Assembly (NCBI GenBank): GCA_905199855.1
Contig: CAJKHY010000004.1
Location: 4,204 to 68,203 of the forward strand
From: an uncultured Clostridium sp.
GTDB lineage: Bacteria; Bacillota_I; Bacilli_A; RF39; UBA660
Length of the DNA stretch: 64,000 bases
Direction: 5' to 3'
Made by a program: the position numbers and the translations under genes. The notes under the pieces are model-generated. The model saw nothing but the letters and a program-made list of their open reading frames with translations, did no database searches and was not told the origin of the DNA. Every line of letters starts with the position of its first letter. Position 1 is the stretch's first letter. Of the stretch, positions 23,953 through 32,851 are shown one piece after another.

Positions 23953-25734
23953 CTATTCACAAACATAATTGTTGGTTTTAAAATATTCTTTTTGTTCATT
24001 TATAGTAGTATGGACTCCAAATAATGATGCTAGATTTTTGTCTATTTTATTTACATCAAAGGTGTATGTATAATTATATTCATTTTTACTGTCTTTATTT
24101 ACTTTAGCCGTAAATCCTTTGTATTCACTATATTGTCCCGTTTCTACTCCAATAATATATCTATAATTAGCAATGCCATCTTTTGCTTTGGTAGTATTTC
24201 CTTTATAAATTTTATTTATGTCTATAGTTTTAATATTTTCTTTATCAAAATGAACATAGTATGTTGTAATGATATCTACTTCTGCTACATTTTGTGTATA
24301 AGTGCAGACATAAGTGTTTTTATCTTTTTTTGTTTCTTTTTCTTTTTTTGGAGTATTCGTTACTATTAAGGCTATTATTAGAATTAATAATATAATACTT
24401 GCTATGATTATTTTAATTTTTTTTCCAACTTTACCACCTAATAATCTTTCTAATTTTTCTTCTATTATATAAATGTTTTGACAACTCATAAATAATAAGA
24501 CATCTCCTTTATGTTTTAAAAGTTTTTGTTCATCATTTAGGGTTATCATTTCAGCATTGTTTAAATTATCTAGTATTAATTTAGAACTTATTCCTTTAAA
24601 ATCATTTGGATTTTCTCTACCCTTGGCTATATCAAAAAGGTATACATAGTCTGCTTTGTTTAGGCTATCCGCAAATGATTTATAAAAATCTTTTACTCTT
24701 GAATAGGTATTTGGCATGAATAGGGCTATTATTTTTTTGTTTTTATATTTGTTTCTTGTAGCTTCGATTGTAGCTTTTATTTCTGTAGGGTGATGGGCAT
24801 AGTCATCTATGATAATTGTGCTTTCTATTTCTTTTACTTGATATCTTCTTTTTGCACCAGTAAAAGTTTCTAGTTGTTCTATGACATCATATTTATTTAG
24901 TCCTAAGTTATTACATATACCAATTACGGCAAGGGTATTTAATACCATGTGATCCCCAGCAAGTTTTATTTTAATGTTTCCATAGAATTTATCATTTATA
25001 TATACATCAAAACAGGTATAACCTTCATGGTATTCAATATTTTTAGCAATTATATCGTTATTATCATTAAGTCCATAGTACATGGTGTCTATATGGGTTG
25101 TTAGTTTTCTTACTATTTTATCATCACCACATAATACGGTTTTAAATTTAGTGTTATTAAGCAAAGATTGATAGGCATCAGCCATATCATTTATATCTTT
25201 GTAATAGTCTGTGTGGTCTAATTCAATGTTAGTTATTACTGACATATATGGGTGATAGGCAAGAAAATGTCTTTTATATTCGCAAGCTTCAATGACAAAG
25301 TAATCACTTTCTTTGTTTGATTTACCTGTTCCATCACCTATTAGGTAGTTGCATCCAATAATGTTATCAATGACATGACTTAACATGCTTGAGGTTGTTC
25401 TTTTACCATGACAACCACTTATGGTTATTGTTTTAAATTTTTTGGTTACTTCTCCTAGCATTTCGTTGTATTTTAATATTTTTAGATTTTTTTCTTTGGC
25501 TCTTTGTAATTCAATATGATTTTCATCTAAAGCTGCTGAATATACAACGATTTCATCGGTTAGTTGATAGGAACTATCATTATATATTTTTATGTTTCTT
25601 AATTCTAATTCGTTTTCAGTAAATTTATGCTCTTTGTAATCATCATAACCGATTACTGTGTTTCCTAAATCATTTAAGATACAAGCCAATCCTGACATTC
25701 CTGTACCTTTTATACCAATAAAGTAGTACTTCAT
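23953..25734 (-). CDS. murC: MurC ligase fused to a membrane anchor and extracytoplasmic domain
   Basis: 593 residues from ATG 25734, giving the normal MurC N-terminus MKYYFIGIKGTGMSG; a GTG four codons earlier is an alternative. Residues 1 to about 430 are UDP-N-acetylmuramate-L-alanine ligase: dinucleotide-like GIKGTG, ATP loop GCHGKRTTS (107-115), EACEYKRHFL, NIELDHTDYY, IDDYAHHPTE, PNTYSRVKDF. The loop has Arg where the family has Thr/Ser after the Lys. Beyond it are a basic stop-transfer, a membrane helix (about 440-458), a Lys-rich spacer and a beta-type domain of about 120 residues that starts YVCTYTQN and ends YVCE. MurC is normally soluble and about 430-450 residues. One base separates it from asnS upstream. 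Confidence 0.88.
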   Translation of the reverse strand: MKYYFIGIKGTGMSGLACILNDLGNTVIGYDDYKEHKFTENELELRNIKIYNDSSYQLTDEIVVYSAALDENHIELQRAKEKNLKILKYNEMLGEVTKKFKTITISGCHGKRTTSSMLSHVIDNIIGCNYLIGDGTGKSNKESDYFVIEACEYKRHFLAYHPYMSVITNIELDHTDYYKDINDMADAYQSLLNNTKFKTVLCGDDKIVRKLTTHIDTMYYGLNDNNDIIAKNIEYHEGYTCFDVYINDKFYGNIKIKLAGDHMVLNTLAVIGICNNLGLNKYDVIEQLETFTGAKRRYQVKEIESTIIIDDYAHHPTEIKATIEATRNKYKNKKIIALFMPNTYSRVKDFYKSFADSLNKADYVYLFDIAKGRENPNDFKGISSKLILDNLNNAEMITLNDEQKLLKHKGDVLLFMSCQNIYIIEEKLERLLGGKVGKKIKIIIASIILLILIIALIVTNTPKKEKETKKDKNTYVCTYTQNVAEVDIITTYYVHFDKENIKTIDINKIYKGNTTKAKDGIANYRYIIGVETGQYSEYKGFTAKVNKDSKNEYNYTYTFDVNKIDKNLASLFGVHTTINEQKEYFKTNNYVCE

Positions 25735-25735
25735 A

Positions 25736-27106
25736 TTAGTACTCACAATTTCCTGGAGTTCTAGGATATGGGATGACGTCTCTTATGTTTTCAACACCTG
25801 TTAGGTAGATTAGTAATCTTTCAAAGCCCATACCAAAGCCTGAGTGAACGCATCCACCAAATTTTCTTAGGTTCATATACCATTCCATACCTTCTTTTTG
25901 CATGTTTAATTCTTCCATACGTTTTGCTAGTTTATCATAGTTTTCTTCTCTTTGAGAGCCACCCATTAATTCTCCAGCACCAGGTACTTCTAGGTCTACT
26001 GCGGCAACAGTTTTGCCGTCTTCATTTTGTTTCATATAAAATGCTTTGATATCTTTAGGCCAATTTTTGATAAATACAGGCCCATTAAAGTATTCTGTGA
26101 TATATTTTTCATGTTCTTTGGCAATATCTTCTCCATACTCTGGTTCAAATTCCCATTTGATGTTAGCTTTTTTTAGGATAGAGATTACTTCTTCGTGGTC
26201 AATTCTTGTAAATTTAGAATTAATCAATTTAGTTAGTTTGTCTATTAATCCTTTTTCAACATACGTGTCTAAGAATTTCATTTCATATGAAGCATGCTCT
26301 AGAACATATGATGTAACGTATTTTAACATTTCTTCCATGATATCCATGTCTTTTTCTAAATCACAAAAGGCAATTTCTGGTTCGATCATCCAAAATTCGG
26401 CAGCGTGAGTTTTGGTATTTGAGTTTTCGGCTCTAAATGTTGGACCAAATGTGTAAATCTTTTTATATGCTAGAGCGAATGTTTCTCCTTGTAGTTGACC
26501 CGATACTGTTAATGATGTTTTTTTGCCAAAGAAATCTTTGCTATAATCTACTTTGCCTAAAGATGCTACTTTGTCTAAATCAAGGGTTGTTACTTGAAAC
26601 ATTTCCCCTGCTCCTTCACAGTCTGCTCCCGTTATAATTGGGGCATGAAAGTAAACATATCCTCTTTCTTGGAAGTATTTATGTATTGCATAAGCCGCTA
26701 CGCTTCTTACTCTAAATACAGCTTGAAATAGGTTTGTTCTTGGTCTTAGGTAAGCTTGATCTCTTAAAAATTCTCTTGTATGTCTTTTTGGTTGAATAGG
26801 ATAATCATCTGGACAATCTCCTAATAAAGTAATGTTTGTAAGTTGTAGTTCAAAAGCTTGTCCTTCTTTTGGTGAGGTATTAACGATTCCTTCAACTTTA
26901 ATTGCTGAACCTATTTTAAATTTTGTTATTTTATCAAAATTAGATAAATTATTGTCATAAACAACTTGCAAGGTATTAATGATTGTACCATCATACATAT
27001 CAATAAAGCAAATATTAGCTTGTTTGCGGTGGTTCTTTATCCAACCACATATTTCTACTTTTTTTCCTAAATAATCTTTTTCGTATAAATCTTTAATATC
27101 TAACAT
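25736..27106 (-). CDS. asnS: Asparaginyl-tRNA synthetase
   Basis: 456 residues from ATG 27106, after GAAGGGACTG. N-terminal OB-fold anticodon-binding domain (VEICGWIKNHRKQANICFID), then the class II core with motif 2 FGPTFRAENSNTKTHAAEFW, and motif 3 GFGMGFERLLIYLTG near the C-terminus. FRAENSNT separates it from AspRS. It charges tRNA-Asn in the cytosol. Followed at once by murC, so the two are co-transcribed from the promoter at 27137-27164. Confidence 0.96.
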   Translation of the reverse strand: MLDIKDLYEKDYLGKKVEICGWIKNHRKQANICFIDMYDGTIINTLQVVYDNNLSNFDKITKFKIGSAIKVEGIVNTSPKEGQAFELQLTNITLLGDCPDDYPIQPKRHTREFLRDQAYLRPRTNLFQAVFRVRSVAAYAIHKYFQERGYVYFHAPIITGADCEGAGEMFQVTTLDLDKVASLGKVDYSKDFFGKKTSLTVSGQLQGETFALAYKKIYTFGPTFRAENSNTKTHAAEFWMIEPEIAFCDLEKDMDIMEEMLKYVTSYVLEHASYEMKFLDTYVEKGLIDKLTKLINSKFTRIDHEEVISILKKANIKWEFEPEYGEDIAKEHEKYITEYFNGPVFIKNWPKDIKAFYMKQNEDGKTVAAVDLEVPGAGELMGGSQREENYDKLAKRMEELNMQKEGMEWYMNLRKFGGCVHSGFGMGFERLLIYLTGVENIRDVIPYPRTPGNCEY

Positions 27107-27136
27107 ATTATCAGTCCCTTCGTATAAGATATATCT

Positions 27137-27164
27137 ATTATAAAACAAAAATAGAAAAAAACAA
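27137..27164 (-). promoter_or_regulatory. Promoter of asnS-murC
   Basis: Minus strand TTGTTT, 16 bp, TATAAT. The -35 box lies within the 3' arm of the upstream XRE gene's terminator. Confidence 0.6.
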
Positions 27165-27186
27165 ATAATTTTTTGTTTATTTGTTT
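27155..27186 (-). terminator. Terminator of the XRE regulator gene
   Basis: Minus strand AAACAAATAA / TTATTTGTTT (10 bp) with an 8-base loop and T tail, two bases after the stop codon. Confidence 0.8.
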
Positions 27187-27188
27187 CA

Positions 27189-27560
27189 TTATTTGCTTTT
27201 TTTAATCATTTGCATTTTTTTATTAATTAAACTAACCGTTCTTTTAGGATCTTGAATTAATTGATTATATAATTCTGTATGTTTTCTTAGTTCTTTTTGA
27301 ATTTTAATATCATCTTGTGATATTGAACCAACATATTCACCTTCGCCTTCATGAATAACTGAAACTTCTCTACCTAAAAAGTAATCGGTGGTTACTCCAA
27401 AGAAGTCCGCTAGCATAACAAATGTTTCTAGACTTGGTATTCTCGTACCATTTTCGTAACCGCATATTGATACTTTCGTGATACCTAGAGCATCTCCTAA
27501 TGCTTGCTGTGATAAGTTCTTTTCTTTTCTCAATGCTTTTAGTCTTTGTCCTACGAACAT
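27189..27560 (-). CDS. XRE-family transcriptional regulator
   Basis: 123 residues from ATG 27560 after GGAAGG. Residues 5-60 form a Cro/CI-type helix-turn-helix: LKALRKEKNLSQQALGDALG, with the recognition helix TKVSICGYENGTRIPS, followed by FFGVTTDYFLGRE. The C-terminal half is charged and helical, unrecognised. Monocistronic, between tyrS and asnS. A TACTTA-type palindrome in its own leader (27581-27596) could be an autoregulatory site. Target genes are unknown. Confidence 0.9.
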   Translation of the reverse strand: MFVGQRLKALRKEKNLSQQALGDALGITKVSICGYENGTRIPSLETFVMLADFFGVTTDYFLGREVSVIHEGEGEYVGSISQDDIKIQKELRKHTELYNQLIQDPKRTVSLINKKMQMIKKSK

Positions 27561-27580
27561 AATATATTACCTTCCTTTGC

Positions 27581-27596
27581 TACTTAGCAGTAAGTA
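27581..27596. promoter_or_regulatory. Palindrome in the leader of the XRE gene
   Basis: TACTTA-GCAG-TAAGTA, about 20 bp upstream of the start codon and just before the ribosome binding site. Size and symmetry fit an XRE operator. Confidence 0.4.
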
Positions 27597-27748
27597 CGTT
27601 ACCGCTTTGTTAATGCTATTGTAATATATTATTTTGGTTAATTTCTTAATGTTAACTAATAAGAAATCAAAATAGGCTATTTTTGGCACATATTTTGATT
27701 ATTTTATTTTTTTATGCTTTTTTATATGTAAGTATGAATACGTATTAA

Positions 27749-28987
27749 TTATTTGCTAGCAATGTAGTAATTCTTCTTACCTCTTTTAATGATTAGGTAA
27801 TTATAGATAAACATATCATCGTTTATGCTAGTAAGTACATCAGTATATTTTTCATCATTTATGGTTATAGCTCCATTTGTGATAAATTCTTTGGCTTCTC
27901 TTTTGCTTTGTGAAGCTCCAATGCGAATTAACAAGTCTACTAGTGGTTCGCCTATTTCTACTTTTTTAATGTCAAAATCCTGAAATGCTTCCGCGATTTG
28001 TTTTGCATTTAATTTTTTTATTTCATTATTGAATAAGGCTTCTGTTATTTTAACAGCATCTTCATAATCTTCTTTGCTATGAATAAAAGTGATTATCGAC
28101 TCTGCTAAGGCTTTTTGGGCAAGTCTTTGTTCTGGATGTTCTTTTAGACTTGTTTCTAATTCATCTATTTGGGATGGGCTTAAGAATGTTAATTTTTTTA
28201 AATATTCTATTACTTTGCTATCTTCGGTGTTTATAAAGAATTGATACATTTCATAAGGGCTTGTTTTGGATGCATCAAGCCAAACTGATTTGCCACTTTC
28301 ACTTTTTCCAAACTTAGTGCCATCGGCTCTAGTGATAAGGGGCATGGTCATGCCGTAACATTTGGTATCAATGCCATGTATTTTTCTAATTAGTTCTAAT
28401 CCTGATGTGATGTTTCCCCATTGATCTTGGCCTCCAATTTGTAGTGTTACTCCGTATTTTTCATATAGTTTTAGAAAATCTATTGACTGAAGTATCATGT
28501 ATGAAAATTCGGTATAGGTGATTCCTAGGTCTAGTCTTCTTTTAACGGTGTCTTTACTTAGCATATAGTTAATATTGAAATGTTTTCCATAATCTCTTAA
28601 GAAGTCAATGGCATTCATTTGTAATAACCAATCGGCATTGTTGATAATTTTGATATCAGTTCCTAGAATTTTATCTAGTTGTTTTTTGATTCCTTCTATA
28701 TTTTTTAAAACTGCTTCTTTAGATATCATTGGTCTTTCTAAATTTGGTTTTGGATCACCGATTAGACCAGTTCCGCCACCTGCGATAATGATAGGATGAT
28801 GTCCAGCATCAAGTAATCTTTTGGTCATGGCAATGACACTTGAGTAATGTCCAATATGAAGGCTGTCTGCAGTTGGGTCTATGCCAATATAAAAGGTTAA
28901 TCCTCCTTCATTAATTTTATCAATGAGTTCTTCACTGGTGATGTTATCTACTAAGCCTCTCCATTTTAATTCGTCAAATAATTTCAT
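27749..28987 (-). CDS. tyrS: Tyrosyl-tRNA synthetase
   Basis: 412 residues from ATG 28987, after AAGGAGGAG; the longer frame would run into the T-box leader. Class I core: HIGH motif DSLHIGHYSSV, tyrosine-binding YDFMILQS-like segment seen as EFSYMILQSIDFL and QIGGQDQWGNI, and KMSKS-type loop KFGKSESG. A C-terminal S4 domain (RIGASQSKREAKEFITNGAI) binds tRNA. It charges tRNA-Tyr in the cytosol and is controlled by the leader at 28990-29203. Confidence 0.97.
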   Translation of the reverse strand: MKLFDELKWRGLVDNITSEELIDKINEGGLTFYIGIDPTADSLHIGHYSSVIAMTKRLLDAGHHPIIIAGGGTGLIGDPKPNLERPMISKEAVLKNIEGIKKQLDKILGTDIKIINNADWLLQMNAIDFLRDYGKHFNINYMLSKDTVKRRLDLGITYTEFSYMILQSIDFLKLYEKYGVTLQIGGQDQWGNITSGLELIRKIHGIDTKCYGMTMPLITRADGTKFGKSESGKSVWLDASKTSPYEMYQFFINTEDSKVIEYLKKLTFLSPSQIDELETSLKEHPEQRLAQKALAESIITFIHSKEDYEDAVKITEALFNNEIKKLNAKQIAEAFQDFDIKKVEIGEPLVDLLIRIGASQSKREAKEFITNGAITINDEKYTDVLTSINDDMFIYNYLIIKRGKKNYYIASK

Positions 28988-28989
28988 TT

Positions 28990-29203
28990 TTTTCTCCTCC
29001 TTAATATAAAAAGATGCTACCAAAGGACGAAAATCTCGTGGTACCACCTTATTTGTTTCTTATTTTTTTAACGGTTTTAACCGATTAGCTAGAAATGTGT
29101 AATTCGTAAGATAAATATTTGTTTATTTCCACCACACATAAACTCTCTATAAGAATATTTTATTTACTACTTGGTCATTTCAAATACTAATAACTGTAAA
29201 ATT
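28990..29203 (-). promoter_or_regulatory. T-box riboswitch of tyrS
   Basis: About 210-nt leader. The T-box core is read minus as AAGGTGGTACCACG (29036-29049 region), followed by the terminator part TCGTCCTTTGGTAGCATC and TTTTT. Upstream are Stem I features: base pairing GAAATG/CATTTC, AGTAGTA, AGAGAG and GTGGTGGAAA. Two TAC triplets (29106-29108, 29099-29101) lie in the 3' side of the presumed specifier loop, matching a tyrosine codon. Uncharged tRNA-Tyr would stabilise the antiterminator and raise tyrS expression. Confidence 0.88.
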
Positions 29204-29209
29204 AAGTTA

Positions 29210-29237
29210 ATTATATCATAATTTTTGTTATTTGCAA
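29210..29237 (-). promoter_or_regulatory. Promoter of the tyrS T-box leader
   Basis: Minus strand TTGCAA (29232-29237), 16 bp, TATAAT (29210-29215). TTGCAA is self-complementary and lies 21 bp from a plus-strand TATAAT (29259-29264) for the divergent vanY-like gene. Confidence 0.7.
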
Positions 29238-29282
29238 GTATTTTTTTATGTTTTAGTGTATAATATTTGTGAGGATGGTGCT

Positions 29283-30383
29283 ATGAAGATAAAAAGAATT
29301 ATTATTAGTTTTTTTATGTTACTTGCTATTTCTATTTTAATTATATTAATTAATTTTCAAGATGGTGATAAAAAGTTAGAAAAACTTAATTATAGTGATA
29401 AGGTTATTTCTATATTTCGAGATAAAGATATCTATAAGGATGTCTTAAAAGCAAATAAATATTCCAAGACTTTAGAGGTTGCTCTTACTGATAATTACTA
29501 TGTTTCAAATTATTTAGATGATTATTTAGAAATTGATTATGTTGATAATAAGGATTTTATTTTAGATGTTAATGCTTTGTTGGATTTGGGTTATTCTAGT
29601 AATCAGGTTAATACTTTGTTTAAATCTCTTAGCAATGATAGTGTTAAGTTAATTTTAAAAGAGGGTTATAATAATGATATATTTGATTATTTGAAGTTAT
29701 CTTATTTTAACGAGAATTATTTGCCTAGATATATTGATTATAGGAAAAAGCATGATAATTTAATTATTGAGGATGTTGTTACTTATGTAAATGTTAATTT
29801 GGATTATGATTTTTATACTAATACTTCATTGATTAGTAATGGTAATGATATGTTAGTTTTGGTAAATAAGTATAATTATTTAGATAAGGACTTTGTGCCT
29901 AGTGATTTGGAGTTGATTAGTAGTAATTATTCTACTAAGAAGTTGTATCTTAAGGATTATGCGGTTAATCCATTTGAGGAGATGTGTGCTGAGGCGATGG
30001 CACTTGGTATTACTATTAAGGCTGGGTCTACTTACCGCAGTTATAATTATCAAAATAATTTATATAATTATTACGTGAAAAAGGATGGTGTAGATAAAGC
30101 TGATTCTTATTCGGCTAGGCCTGGTTATAGTGAACATCAGTTGGGACTGGCTATTGATGTTAGTAATGGTTATGATTTTATAGATGAAGGTAGTGATGAG
30201 TATAATTATATTATTAATAATTCATATAAGTATGGTTTTGTTTTAAGGTATCCTAAGGGGAAGGAAAATATTACTGGTTATATGTTTGAGCCCTGGCATA
30301 TTAGGTATTTGGGTGTGGATACGGCTACATACTTGCATGATCATAATTTGGTATATGAGGAATATATAGGAAAAAAGAACTGA
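29283..30383 (+). CDS. VanY-type D-Ala-D-Ala carboxypeptidase (M15B)
   Basis: 366 residues from ATG 29283 after GAGGATGG. N-terminal membrane anchor (about 5-25), a helical linker with repeated Asp/Tyr/Leu patterns to about 200, then a C-terminal M15B peptidase: AGSTYRSYNYQNNLY, SEHQLGLAIDVS (zinc His and Asp) and EPWHIRYLG (catalytic Glu, zinc His). It removes the terminal D-Ala of peptidoglycan precursors or stem peptides outside the membrane. With the DacF-type enzyme at 8250 it is the second such activity here, by a different fold. Divergent from tyrS. Confidence 0.93.
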   Translation: MKIKRIIISFFMLLAISILIILINFQDGDKKLEKLNYSDKVISIFRDKDIYKDVLKANKYSKTLEVALTDNYYVSNYLDDYLEIDYVDNKDFILDVNALLDLGYSSNQVNTLFKSLSNDSVKLILKEGYNNDIFDYLKLSYFNENYLPRYIDYRKKHDNLIIEDVVTYVNVNLDYDFYTNTSLISNGNDMLVLVNKYNYLDKDFVPSDLELISSNYSTKKLYLKDYAVNPFEEMCAEAMALGITIKAGSTYRSYNYQNNLYNYYVKKDGVDKADSYSARPGYSEHQLGLAIDVSNGYDFIDEGSDEYNYIINNSYKYGFVLRYPKGKENITGYMFEPWHIRYLGVDTATYLHDHNLVYEEYIGKKN

Positions 30384-30396
30384 GTTGTTCTTTTTT
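30371..30396. terminator. Bidirectional terminator holding two stop codons
   Basis: Perfect 10-bp stem AAAAAAGAAC / GTTCTTTTTT with a six-base loop. The TGA of the plus-strand carboxypeptidase is in the loop, and the TAA of the minus-strand gene overlaps the other arm. Confidence 0.85.
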
Positions 30397-32851
30397 AAGT
30401 ACTTAATATTCTTTTTTTAATTAATTCTAGTTCTTTAACAAGGGTGGTAATATCTTTTCCACCTCCTTGAGCAAAGTATTTGCTACCATTTCCATTACCT
30501 CCAGTTTTAACAGAGATGCTGTTTACTATTTCTCCGCAGTGAATAAGTTCGCTTGTCGAGTTGGTAGAGCATAGGAAGTTAACAGAGTTATTATCAACAT
30601 TTGCTAATAGGATAAAGTAATTATCTAGTCTATTCGCTAGGGCGTCGATAATGATTCTTAATATTTCTTTATCATATCCTTCAGTAATGGCTATGATGAT
30701 GTTTAAATCTTTGTAAGTAATTTTTTCATTTAGGAATAGATCAATATTATTTAGAGCATTTTCTTTTTGAGCTAAAAAGAATGCTTTTTCTAATAATAAT
30801 GTTTTTTCTTGAATTAAAGATAATTCATTTTTGTTGAATACGATATCTGCATAACTAGTGGGTTTAGAGTTATCAATGTTAATGTTATAATCTAGTTTAA
30901 TATTCATTAGTTTTGCTTTATCTAGGATGGTTTTGGCTTTGGATAATAGTTTTACCATTTCACTATTATATGGTCTTATTTTGGAAAATAAGATAGGATA
31001 AATGTTATTATCAACGGCTCCTTCAATACGATATGTGTTTAGGCCTTTGTTTTCCACTAGTGAAAGGGCTACTTTTGATATTTCACTTGTATTATTTACA
31101 AATGTACCATCACATATTATTTTTGTATCACCAATAGTTATGAGTTTTACTTCATCAGTAGTATACAAACCATCTTTATTAAGATTTTTGATTTTAGATA
31201 GTTCTTTTTGGTTGATAATTGTTCTTTTTATGTCATAGTCTTTTTTTATTTCTTCATTTATTTTTTGTTCTATTTTAATGATTATTTCATCACTTAGTTT
31301 ACCTTTATATTCAAAGTCGTATCTAAATGTTTTTGACGTTACTTTTGTCATTTTTGAAGTGATACTGTTACCTAGCATGGTGGTTATGACATGTTCAAGT
31401 AAATGTAAGGCAGTATGGTTTTTGTTTATGTTTTTTCTTTTGGAATTTAGGACATGGGTTAAAACAGTATCTTTGTTATATAATGTTCCTTCTAGGATAC
31501 GAATTTTAATAATACTTTGATTATTTATTGATTTGATGACGTCTAATACTTCTATTTTAACATGATCATTTTTGATGTATCCTGTGTCTGATTCTTGGGT
31601 TCCACTGCTAACATAAAAGGGATTTTCTTCTAGGATAATATAGCCATCGCTTTCTAGTTTATTTACTTTTTTGTTATCTTTAAAAATGGCTATTACTTTG
31701 GTTTCTAAACCTAATTTATCATAACCTACAAAGGTATCTTTGGTTTTAAATGATGCTATTTCAGGTGCAAAAAGGTCAATATCTTCGTTGTTGTTTTTAA
31801 TGTTTTTAAGGCGATTAAATTCATCAATGTTTACTACTATATTATTTTCTTTAGCACATTCATAGATTAATTCAATAGGCATATCGTATTTGTTATAAAG
31901 TGTAAAAAGAATTGCTTTATCTAAGATTTTTTTGCCTTTTTGGGCTTTAATCTCGGTAATTCCTTCTAAGATGTTTTTTTGTGATTTTGCTTCGATGTTA
32001 TTTATTTTATGTTTTATTTTTGTGTTATTTATTTTGATAAGGGGATATATTTTTTTGCTGTTTCCCACAGATATGTTGATAAGTTCTTGTAAGAATGGAT
32101 GGTTAATGCAAAGTGCTATGCCATCTTTGAGAGCCTGTTTGATGAGTAAATCCACTTCTTCTTCATAATTCATAGCGATTAGGAAGGGAATTGTTTTAGC
32201 ATTTTTTGTAATGCGTTTGAATTCTTTTTGTCCTAGATATGGTCTTTTGCATATATTTTCTAGTTTGTTTATAAGTGGACCATATATTTCGCTTTGATAA
32301 GTGTCATCTATTTTATTCATGACTATAGATATTTTATTTAGATATAGATAAATTAAATCTTGGTTTGTTTCTCCTAAAATGATGTATCTTTGATTTTCTT
32401 CTATTTTGTGTTTGTCAAAAACATTGCCATATTTTTCTCCACGGTCATAATAAATAATCGTGTTTTTTAAATCTTTTTTTAGGATAAAGTTTTTCTTGTT
32501 TCTTACCTCTTGTAATAAGGCATTGGAACTATTGTATAATAATTCATCAATGTGAAATATTAATCTATCTGGGTCTAAATCAAAATATTCATCATTGGTT
32601 AAAATGTCATATATGCTTGATAGTTGTTCATGATTGTTAGAAATTATTAGTAAATCATTATATTCATAATCAGTTTCTTTTTTTATGATTACAGGCATTA
32701 GGGTAATACTGTTTATTTTTAGGTTATTATCTAGTTCTTTGACGTTTGTAACAAGGTTTACTTTATTATCATAAGGGATGCTAAAATAATGATTATTTGT
32801 TTGATTTTTGATGTATTCATTGCAGATGTTATAAATATTTATTTTTTCCAT
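30395..32851 (-). CDS. AlaRS-like protein lacking aminoacylation motifs
   Basis: 818 residues, near AlaRS length, from ATG 32851 (AGGTGG upstream). The C-terminal 500 residues follow AlaRS: LYNKYDMPIELIYE, ENPFYVSSGTQESDTGYI, the editing domain NHTALHLLEHV (HxxxH), CDGTFVNNTSEI, and C-Ala with GGNGNGSKYFAQGGG. The family's CxxxH is changed to CxxxF. The first 300 residues align only faintly with the class II core: the motif 2 Arg region and the motif 3 GMGLER are absent. It should therefore not charge tRNA; it may edit mischarged tRNA or bind tRNA-Ala. If no other alaS exists, that view would have to change. It overlaps the kinase-like gene by 13 bp. Confidence 0.75.
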   Translation of the reverse strand: MEKINIYNICNEYIKNQTNNHYFSIPYDNKVNLVTNVKELDNNLKINSITLMPVIIKKETDYEYNDLLIISNNHEQLSSIYDILTNDEYFDLDPDRLIFHIDELLYNSSNALLQEVRNKKNFILKKDLKNTIIYYDRGEKYGNVFDKHKIEENQRYIILGETNQDLIYLYLNKISIVMNKIDDTYQSEIYGPLINKLENICKRPYLGQKEFKRITKNAKTIPFLIAMNYEEEVDLLIKQALKDGIALCINHPFLQELINISVGNSKKIYPLIKINNTKIKHKINNIEAKSQKNILEGITEIKAQKGKKILDKAILFTLYNKYDMPIELIYECAKENNIVVNIDEFNRLKNIKNNNEDIDLFAPEIASFKTKDTFVGYDKLGLETKVIAIFKDNKKVNKLESDGYIILEENPFYVSSGTQESDTGYIKNDHVKIEVLDVIKSINNQSIIKIRILEGTLYNKDTVLTHVLNSKRKNINKNHTALHLLEHVITTMLGNSITSKMTKVTSKTFRYDFEYKGKLSDEIIIKIEQKINEEIKKDYDIKRTIINQKELSKIKNLNKDGLYTTDEVKLITIGDTKIICDGTFVNNTSEISKVALSLVENKGLNTYRIEGAVDNNIYPILFSKIRPYNSEMVKLLSKAKTILDKAKLMNIKLDYNINIDNSKPTSYADIVFNKNELSLIQEKTLLLEKAFFLAQKENALNNIDLFLNEKITYKDLNIIIAITEGYDKEILRIIIDALANRLDNYFILLANVDNNSVNFLCSTNSTSELIHCGEIVNSISVKTGGNGNGSKYFAQGGGKDITTLVKELELIKKRILST

